Source of the DNA: Choanephora cucurbitarum
Taxonomy: Eukaryota; Mucoromycota; Mucoromycetes; Mucorales; Choanephoraceae
Direction: 5' to 3'
Length of the DNA stretch: 11,322 nucleotides
NCBI GenBank assembly: GCA_025331435.1
Contig: JAIWNI010000323.1
Coordinates: forward strand, 1-11,322
Below the pieces are notes generated by a model, which saw only the letters and a program-made list of their open reading frames with translations, was not told the origin of the DNA and ran no database searches. Below, piece after piece: positions 6,530 through 11,322 of the stretch. The position numbers and the translations under genes were made by a program. Each line of letters starts with the position of its first letter. The first letter of the stretch is position 1.

Positions 6530-7562
6530 ATGGCTCAAAGAACCCACTTAACTGATGCAGAAAACCGTCTTATTGTCGAACTAAGCCAAAATGGTATGAA
6601 AGCTAAGCAAATTTCAACAGCTGCAGGTGTAAAGTTGGCCAGCGTATACACACTCTTGAGAAGGCAAAAATTGCAAGGTACAACAGATCGTGCTAAAGGA
6701 TCTGGAAGACCTAGAAAACTCACTCTCAGAGTTTTAAGAATTCTTAAGCGGGTCATTGTGCTCAACAGGAGAGCAACTTTGGCCGAATTGACGTCCTCTT
6801 TGCCCTTTGCCTGTCAAGGTTCACAGGGACACCGTTCGTCGTGCATTGCGCAGAGTGTGTTATAGAAGCCGAGTAGCACAGAAGAAGCCATTCCTAAATG
6901 CCTTCCACCGAAGAAGAAGACTCGACTTTGCAAAAAAATGCAAGCACTGGACAGTGGAAGACTGGAAGAAGGTGATTTGGACGGATGAAAGTTCGTTCGA
7001 AAACGGCAAAAATTCTGCGAAGGTGATGGTTTGGCGCCTACCGTTTGAAAAGTACTTCGAAGAATGTCTAGCACTTAGTTTCAAGAATGGTAGGACCAGC
7101 TTGATGGTTTGGGGTGCCATCAGGTATGGTCGTAAATCCCCACTCCACTTCTGCAGCGATATTGAACGCAAAGGAGAAGGCTTTGTATCGTCTATATACA
7201 ATGGCCCTCTCCTTGAATTCTATGGACGGGAGCGAAATCTGATACTAATGGAAGATGGGGCTCCTATTTATAGATGCAGATCTGCGAAAGATTGGAAGTT
7301 GGAGAAGGGATTGAAGGTGCTAGACTGGCCTGCACAGTCGCCAGATTTAAACCCGATCGAAAATCTTTGGATGATCATGAAGCGACGAGTGCAGGCCTAC
7401 CGAAGCAGACACGGGCGCTTCCCCAACGCAGAAGCTCACCGGGCATGCTTGCAAGAAGTATGGGACAGTTTCAGGCCAAAAGATTGGAGTAATCTCATTG
7501 CAAGCATGCCCAAAAGACTGAGATATGTCCTTGCCCACAGAGGTGGGGCAACAAGATATTAG
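6530..7562 (+). pseudogene. Tc1-family DD34E transposase, one frameshift from a 7-bp duplication
   Basis: The N-terminal frame (ATG at 6530, good context AAAATGG) gives a helix-turn-helix DNA-binding domain at about residues 8-47, then the GRPRKL linker (59-64) typical of Tc1 proteins. At 6798-6811 the heptamer CTTTGCC is present twice in tandem, which shifts the frame by one. Counting a single heptamer the frame would be 341 codons plus stop, normal for the family. The downstream frame has the catalytic triad: D in WTDES (codon 6984-6986), D in MEDGAP (7254-7256) and E in NPIEN (7359-7361). The last two are separated by 34 residues, giving the DD34E signature. MVWGAI and DWPAQSPDLNP are also present. 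The protein would bind the terminal repeats and cut and paste the element at TA sites in the nucleus. As it stands it is split into an N-terminal DNA-binding piece ending at 6865 and an internal ATG frame (6807) holding all three catalytic residues. Confidence 0.92.
6798..6811 (+). repeat. 7-bp tandem duplication disrupting the transposase
   Basis: CTTTGCC occurs twice side by side (6798-6804 and 6805-6811). Seven is not a multiple of three, and the good reading frame changes exactly here. Confidence 0.9.
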
Positions 7563-7599
7563 CTGGCTACTAGCTCACCTATTTGTATTATTTCAAAGC

Positions 7600-7605
7600 A
7601 ATAAA
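7600..7605 (+). terminator. Polyadenylation-type signal after the transposase
   Basis: AATAAA lies 37 bases past the stop codon (7560-7562), inside the Tc1 element. No other 3'-end signal is clear. Confidence 0.4.
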
Positions 7606-7725
7606 AAGTTTAAAACAAGTCCAGACAATTTCTAATGACTTTTCGAGCATTTTAGGACATTTAGTAATAGTTTAATGGTGTTTAGTAGGTCAAGATCAAT
7701 GATGATGATAATATGAATTTTGCGG

Positions 7726-7763
7726 AAATTTAAATTTTTATCTTATTTTTTGCAACCCCACTG
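7726..7763 (-). repeat. Right terminal inverted repeat of the Tc1 element
   Basis: This is the perfect partner of 6428-6465, followed by the TA duplication at 7764-7765. Confidence 0.93.
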
Positions 7764-7765
7764 TA

Positions 7766-7869
7766 CATGAGCAACGTTTTTCATCTGGGTTATTATGATC
7801 AGCAGGAAGATTTCTTTGATCTTCAGCTAGTTGCACTTCCTGATTATCAACTAGGTCTAGAGAAAATCC
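7766..7869 (-). pseudogene. Possible start of pol, truncated
   Basis: In the frame one base back from gag, about 34 codons are open from GGA at 7869-7867 to the Tc1 insertion. They are rich in Asp, Glu, Asn and Gln. The frame is bounded upstream by TAA immediately before the GGA and closes with TGA just past the insertion site. This would be the linker before a protease domain. It may also reflect a simple indel in gag. Confidence 0.4.
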
Positions 7870-8723
7870 TTATGCGAACCAGCACCATTTCCTTTGGTCA
7901 GCTTCTGATAGCGGTCTTGCTCTAGTTTGCGAACGTCTTCATTACGCAACTTACAGTACCGACGAATGTGTCCCATTTTTCCACAATAGTGACAACGTAT
8001 GTTACCACGGGGACTGGAGCTCATAACACTCAGATCCATGGGTTCGCCGGCGTAAGGACCTTTAGGTACAGTTGGACGGTTGAAATGGAAGGCAGTTTGA
8101 TTGCGTCGGTAGAAAGATGGGTTTTCGTGAATGGCGCTATCATGCGCAATCGCTACACGAATCGCCTCTCTCAAAGTGGATGCTTGTGCTTGTCGCACTT
8201 GAGAGCGTGTGTCACGGTTAAGGAGCCCACACATAAACTTATCGCAGGACTCGTCTTCGGTTATTCCAGGAATGGCTGCAATGATATCCATAAACCCGTT
8301 TATGTAGTCATTCAGTGTTCCAACTTGTCTGTAAGCGGCCAGTCTATCTCTTGCAAGACGTACAGAGTCATCTGGTCGGAAAAATTTGACAAGTTCCCTC
8401 TTAAAGCTTAGCTAGTCTTCAGGTTCGTCTTCGGCAGATTCCAAAGTTCGGTACCAGGTGTCAGCACGACCACGAAAAAGTGTGACAGCATAACGCTTTT
8501 TCTGAACTGAATCCCAGCCTTGAAAGTCTGTATATCTTTCGAAGGTTCTAATCCATGAGTCGATAGCCATGGCATCACGGGCACCGTCATAAGTTGGAGG
8601 TTCGGTAGTACGAGGTATGTTTTTTCCGTTATTATTGCTGCTCACAGCCTTGGCGATTTCTTGAATCAAGGAAATGAGAACGGAGTTGTCAATAGATTCA
8701 GATTTACTTTGTTGATCAGACAT
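7857..8723 (-). pseudogene. Retrotransposon Gag (capsid/nucleocapsid), one in-frame stop
   Basis: Gag coats the element RNA and builds the cytoplasmic virus-like particle in which reverse transcription occurs. I take the start as ATG at 8721-8723 (context AAAAAGATGTC); the longer frame from 8741 would need TTG. Two segments are in the same frame. Residues 1-103 carry a capsid-type region including PPTYDGARD and WIRTFERYTDFQGW. Codon 104 (8412-8414) is TAG. The rest holds the remaining capsid region and a CCHC zinc knuckle, CHYCGKMGHIRRYC (7953-7994, spacing C-x2-C-x4-H-x4-C). The frame stays intact through the stop, so a single substitution is enough to explain it. Total length is 288 codons plus stop, usual for a Ty3 Gag. 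Assignment to the Gag superfamily is firm because the knuckle and the capsid motif occur in order. Confidence 0.88.
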
Positions 8724-8775
8724 CTTTTTTTTTTCAATCAATTTAAGGTTTTAACCAGAAAAATTCAGTAATTAA

Positions 8776-8877
8776 CAGCACGAAAGCAGATACAATTCAG
8801 CACACAGGCAATACGATTCAGCACACAGGCAATACGATTCAGCACGAAGGCAATACAATTCAGCACGAAGGCACAGG
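8776..8877 (-). repeat. 21-bp tandem repeat in the retroelement leader
   Basis: Plus-strand units of the type CAGCACGAAGGCAATACAAT begin at 8776 (22 bp), 8798, 8819, 8840 and 8861 (partial). Units 2 and 3 are identical. The array lies between the primer-binding site and the gag start, a region normally used for RNA packaging or translation control. Confidence 0.88.
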
Positions 8878-8917
8878 TAAGTTCCGTTAGGTTTTCTTCC
8901 TAGGATACGACAGGAGA

Positions 8918-8925
8918 TGCTACCA
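8918..8925 (-). other. Candidate primer-binding site
   Basis: Minus-strand TGGTAGCA starts two bases after the LTR end (GACA, then AT). TGG complements the CCA tail of any tRNA, and TGGTAGC fits the 3' end of eukaryotic initiator tRNA-Met, a common primer of such elements. The match beyond eight bases cannot be judged without the host tRNA. Confidence 0.6.
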
Positions 8926-8961
8926 ATTGTCGTCTTGTTATTTCTTTAAGGATGTTTGAGT

Positions 8962-8975
8962 AAGTCACGTGACTT
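8962..8975. promoter_or_regulatory. CACGTG palindrome in the LTR
   Basis: AAGTCACGTGACTT is perfectly symmetric. CACGTG is the E-box core bound by bHLH factors in fungi; a role here is inference. Confidence 0.45.
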
Positions 8976-9035
8976 CAGAACAATAGAGAGCCAATAAGAT
9001 TGCAGGAATATACTTTTAGAAGATAGTGACGTCGA

Positions 9036-9118
9036 CTGTGTTTTGATATTATAAGTCTAAGATATTCATTTATTCTCTTTGTATGTTACCTGTGTTTTGA
9101 TATTATAAGTCTAAGATA
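9036..9118. repeat. 29-bp direct repeat inside the LTR
   Basis: CTGTGTTTTGATATTATAAG plus nine more bases is identical at 9036-9064 and 9090-9118, with 25 bases between the copies. Confidence 0.92.
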
Positions 9119-9205
9119 AAGAGCTTATAATACTCAACAACACGGTATTTATACTTTTCTATCTATACTAAATATTCATACTATAATAAATGGGGAAGGA
9201 TGTAA

Positions 9206-9454
9206 TTATATTCTACATGCTGATTGATTGTTATGTGTTGACGAATAACATGAGTGTCTGACTTTCATATAGGGTAACTGCTTCATACTAATCAGGCTCA
9301 GTCGAGTTTTCTTTCTTCGTTTGTTCAACAGTTGAGGCTTGAACCTTCTCTTATTTGGATTATAAGTATATGGAAGGTTATACTCAACTTCAATTGGTTG
9401 CTTATGCTTCAAATCGCTATTTTCTGCGACATGTTTGTTAAGCTTGAATTCCAT
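9206..9454 (-). CDS. Small basic protein, hypothetical
   Basis: An 82-codon frame starts at ATG 9454 and ends at TAA 9206-9208. The first 55 residues read as genuine protein: hydrophilic, then a Lys/Arg cluster (about residues 35-50, NKRRFKPQLLNKRRKK) that could be a nuclear-localisation or nucleic-acid-binding patch. The last part is less convincing. It sits between the LTR edge and the element R terminus, 27 bases from the latter, so it may be an exon cut by that insertion. No family is recognised. Confidence 0.35.
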   Translation of the reverse strand: MEFKLNKHVAENSDLKHKQPIEVEYNLPYTYNPNKRRFKPQLLNKRRKKTRLSLISMKQLPYMKVRHSCYSSTHNNQSACRI

Positions 9455-9481
9455 TAGGAGCTTAATTTAGTGAGAGACAGT

Positions 9482-9510
9482 CACTACAAAAAATCGGGTC
9501 GGGAGGCCTG
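9482..9510 (+). repeat. Terminal inverted repeat end of element R
   Basis: CACTACAAAAAAT followed by GTCGGGAGGC aligns with the terminus read leftward from 2677, with short gaps. Confidence 0.7.
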
Positions 9511-9551
9511 TGATTACTGGTCCGAACGTTCAATCAAAGGGGTAATCACAG
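9508..9551. repeat. Subterminal inverted repeat of element R
   Basis: CTGTGATTAC (9508-9517) and GTAATCACAG (9542-9551) are perfect 10-bp arms around 24 bases. A related GTGATT word lies at 9567. Such repeats are typical transposase contact sites near CACTA ends. Confidence 0.55.
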
Positions 9552-10436
9552 AGGGTATTTTGGCAGTGATTTTTCAACTTTGTCAAAAATGCTTCGAATG
9601 CTTTCAAACTTTACAGGAGGCAACCTCTTTATATCTATAACGTATTCATGTAAAAAAAGCCGGCACGTTTACGCTAAAAATTGATAGTTTTAAAGCCTTT
9701 TAATTTTACACCTTAAAGTTACATGTTAGAAAAAAAATATAAAAATCCTCTAAGTACTTTTAAATACCGAGAGCAATTATTTCAACTTATTTCTTGGACA
9801 AAAATCAGAAAAAGAGAAAAATTGAGACATGCCTTCACCTGAATTTATATGTCGACGTCAGCAAAAGGCCTTCCTTACATTAAAGAGTATGGCCATATAT
9901 GGAAATCACATATAAAGAAAATAAGATAATAGAGAAACGTTAAAAGTAGAAGGTAAAATAATTCAACAAACAACACAACTTATAGTGTCTCTTTTAGTAT
10001 CCATCATATCAAGAAAAGCAAAAGAACCAAATATTATTGCAGTCAACAACACCATTCTAAAAGTTTACTGTTTACCAGAAGATGTTTTATTGATAAAAAG
10101 GGAGCAATAAAATGTATCGGTATACGAGAAAGATTGTAGTGAAATCGTTTTAGAGGAATGAGAAAGGTCAACTTATCAGCAAGTCCATTTTCTGCAAAAA
10201 ACCTAAAGAATCGTTCACCAGATGACTCTTTTAAACTAAAAACAAGAAATAACAACTCATCTCAACGACTACAGAGTTAGAAGTTAGTACAGAGTACAAG
10301 TTATTTATTCCTGAGTATACTTGCAATAAAAAAAAAAGTCGGGTATCTTGCACTGACTACAAATGGCAAAGTTGGTAGTAGTGATTAAGTGTTGTTTTTC
10401 AAAAAGTAAGCAAAAAAAAGTCTTTACTAAGCCTTT
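9552..10436. other. AT-rich interior of element R, no gene seen
   Basis: Frames here are short or of unlikely composition. The 70-codon minus frame at 10043-10255 has no supporting signals. Confidence 0.4.
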
Positions 10437-10780
10437 TCAAAAGTGCGGTTCAGAAAAGGGAAATGCACCAAGATCGAACGCATTAGGAAATAACTTGTTC
10501 AAATGAGTTGAATGCAACACAAAGTTCTTTTTTGAAAAAAAAAGTAAAAATAGCTATACTCTCAAATAAATGCGATCTGAAAGTTATTGACCAATAAAAA
10601 ATTTTGAAGTACAAATAAGTAAAAAGAGAGTTGCCTTTTTTTCTGTACCTCTTCAAAGGCATCCAGGAACGAATGGGAAAGCTCAACTTTAGAATAATCC
10701 CAGTGAATAATTGCTTTATCCTGACAAGACTCTATCTGATTCGTCTCAATGTACTTGACAAATGAAATACGCTTAAACAT
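10437..10780 (-). CDS. Candidate two-exon gene divergent from the element R transposase
   Basis: ATG at 10780 opens 44 codons of protein-like sequence (acidic, aromatic, with IHWDYSKVELSHSFLDAF). A donor GTACAG at 10648 and an acceptor at 10528-10527 would join in phase 0 to a 29-codon exon (10526-10437) ending PFSEPHF then TGA. The intron would be 122 bp, longer than others here, and its acceptor AAAAAAG is weak. An unspliced reading ends at 10562. The start is 108 bp from the transposase ATG, so both could share a divergent promoter. No family is recognised. Confidence 0.28.
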
Positions 10781-10813
10781 CCTCTTGTATTATTAATAGA
10801 AAAGAAGCAAACA

Positions 10814-10820
10814 TATAAAA
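10814..10820 (+). promoter_or_regulatory. TATA box of the element R transposase gene
   Basis: TATAAAA begins 74 bases before the ATG at 10888; the homologous gene in element L has the same arrangement at 72 bases. Confidence 0.6.
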
Positions 10821-10887
10821 GAACAATAAATTTATACAAGTTACTTTGTCATCGTATCTCTCTTTTATTGTCAAATATATTCTTACT

Positions 10888-11322
10888 ATGCCATCTAACC
10901 AAAAGCGCGCTTTTTACGGTCACTGCGACGAATGCAAGAACAAGACTGAACGTCCTTTTGTCTCCTTTTCAGTCTGCAGATATCATAAAAGGGCCAAGTT
11001 GTTTAGCGGCTCTACATCCAAGAGTTGGAAGGACACCTATGGTAAATATACCTATACCTATCGTATCTTCACCTCACTAACCTATTATGATCTCGTCGAC
11101 AGAAGGTAGAATCGCTATCAACGATGAACTTATATTCATCCCTGGCGTTGACACTGTCAATGATGGTAAGTCTTTCAAATAACTGCCTCTGAATGATCAG
11201 TCACTAACCCGTGCAAGTTATAGATCCTAATAACGAAGTAGGTACTGTAGGCATTCAAAGTGCTATTGATAGCTACGATGTTGAAGACTTTGATGGTTGC
11301 GATGACATTTATGATGGTGTCT
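10888..11322 (+). CDS. Transposase-type protein, N-terminal part, three exons, runs off the right edge
   Basis: Exons are 10888-11041, 11103-11165 and 11224 onward. Introns 11042-11102 (61 bp, GTAAAT...GACAG) and 11166-11223 (58 bp, GTAAGT...TATAG) both carry ACTAAC branch sites and both are phase 1, as in the element L copy. The spliced frame is open to the window edge for 104 codons. Exon 1 encodes C13-x2-C16 and C30-x2-H33, a candidate zinc-binding module near the N terminus. Exon 2 starts with the shared GRIA motif. Exon 3 is acidic (Asp-rich), as in the L copy. The start is the first ATG after the TATA box and matches the L start (both begin Met-Pro). No catalytic part is visible, so transposase is inferred from position behind a CACTA end and from the L homologue, whose further sequence has a CPVCH motif. 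It could instead be an accessory DNA-binding protein of the element. Confidence 0.68.

Larger units (their letters stand above)
6428..7763 (+). mobile_element. Tc1/mariner transposon, full length, 1336 bp
   Basis: Perfect 38-bp inverted repeats (6428-6465 and 7726-7763, starting CAGTGGGGTTGCAAAAAATA) are flanked by TA at 6426-6427 and 7764-7765, the target duplication expected of Tc1/mariner. One transposase gene fills the interior. Identical repeats and a clean target duplication suggest a fairly recent insertion. The broken transposase means it could now move only with transposase supplied by another copy. Confidence 0.93.
6419..7772. other. Palindromic target site split by the Tc1 insertion
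   Basis: Left flank GCTCATG-TA (6419-6427) and right flank TA-CATGAGC (7764-7772) would rejoin as GCTCATGTACATGAGC, a perfect 16-bp palindrome centred on the TA target. Confidence 0.8.
7766..9142 (-). mobile_element. Ty3/gypsy-type LTR retrotransposon remnant (5' LTR, leader, gag)
   Basis: Read on the minus strand from 9142: an LTR bounded by TGTTG...GACA (9142-8928), a two-base spacer, a primer-binding site, a leader with 21-bp repeats, gag (8723-7857) and a short piece in another frame that stops at the Tc1 junction. No protease, reverse transcriptase, RNase H, integrase or 3' LTR is present in the window. On the far side of the Tc1 element the frame closes at once and minisatellite DNA begins about 60 bp on. 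The element is therefore truncated. The Ty3 assignment rests on the gag type and primer site, not on polymerase. Confidence 0.75.
8928..9142 (-). repeat. 5' LTR, about 215 bp
   Basis: On the minus strand it starts TGTTGTTGAGTATTATAAGC and ends AACAAGACGACA, so TG...CA edges are present. Inside are a CCAAT box (ATTGG on the element strand, 8991-8995), a 14-bp palindrome AAGTCACGTGACTT with a CACGTG core (8962-8975) and a 29-bp direct repeat. The 3' partner is not in the window, so the outer edge at 9142 is inferred from sequence type only. Confidence 0.6.
9482..11322 (+). mobile_element. CACTA-like DNA transposon, element R (one end and 5' part)
   Basis: It starts CACTACAAAAAATCGGGTCG at 9482, matching the element L end, and holds a homologous transposase-type gene from 10888 that leaves the window. 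The end-to-ATG distance is 1406 bp, against 1825 bp in L. The other terminus is outside the window, so target duplication and length cannot be checked. Confidence 0.72.

Noticed and set aside
6798..6865. Programmed frameshift in the Tc1 transposase
   Set aside because: A 7-bp tandem duplication sits exactly at the change of frame and explains it more simply.
7274..7492. 72-codon plus-strand frame within the Tc1 element
   Set aside because: It is a shadow of the catalytic part of the transposase in another frame.
7968..8411. 147-codon plus-strand frame opposite gag
   Set aside because: It is antisense to the gag zinc knuckle and capsid region, which have clear family motifs.
10043..10255. 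70-codon minus-strand frame in element R
   Set aside because: No promoter, splice signal or motif, and it sits in A/T-rich DNA where chance frames are common.

Overview
The window looks like a repeat-rich, AT-rich accessory region of a fungal nuclear genome. Four things point that way. There are several short introns (58-68 bp) with GTRAGT-type donors, CTAAC branch sites and TAG/CAG acceptors. A Ty3/gypsy-type gag with an LTR is present, as is a Tc1/mariner element. The ends of two related CACTA-like DNA transposons are also present. An early-diverging (Mucoromycota-like) fungus is my best guess. That is inferred from gene style, not from a database match.

Layout, left to right. Positions 1-2677 are the end of a CACTA-like transposon (element L). 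It has a terminal repeat at 2677 reading inward as CACTACAAAAAAT, decayed coding fragments, and a multi-exon transposase-type gene running leftward off the window from 852. That gene carries at least two frameshifts. Positions 2678-3142 hold nothing I recognise. Positions 3143-3856 (minus strand) hold a disrupted spliced gene: a short first exon, a helical exon, then an 18-bp-period array encoding an acidic Asp/Asn hexapeptide repeat. Positions about 4010-4737 (plus strand) are a 15-bp-period array whose translation repeats Asn-Glu every five residues, broken into three frame blocks. Positions 4979-5433 carry a CA-rich stretch, a 21-bp duplication and a well-formed candidate intron. Positions 5890-6364 are two minisatellites of 38/39 bp and 16 bp.

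A complete Tc1/mariner element lies at 6428-7763. It has 38-bp perfect inverted repeats and TA duplications, and its DD34E transposase is broken by a 7-bp tandem duplication. It sits beside the gag end of a minus-strand Ty3/gypsy-type retroelement remnant at 7766-9142, which has an LTR, a primer-binding site, a 21-bp leader repeat, and a gag with one in-frame stop. Positions 9143-9481 hold one small unassigned minus-strand ORF. At 9482 a second CACTA-like element (element R) starts with the same terminal sequence. Its transposase-type gene starts at 10888, is intact as far as visible, and runs off the right edge.

The main structural message is that the two CACTA elements face outward. Their matching ends, matching promoters and homologous first exons flank about 6.8 kb filled with a retroelement remnant, a Tc1 insertion and three unrelated low-complexity arrays. 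The genes do not form a pathway. The window is mainly a record of transposon insertion and decay around one or two unrecognised repeat-protein genes. I found no RNA gene and no CRISPR array.
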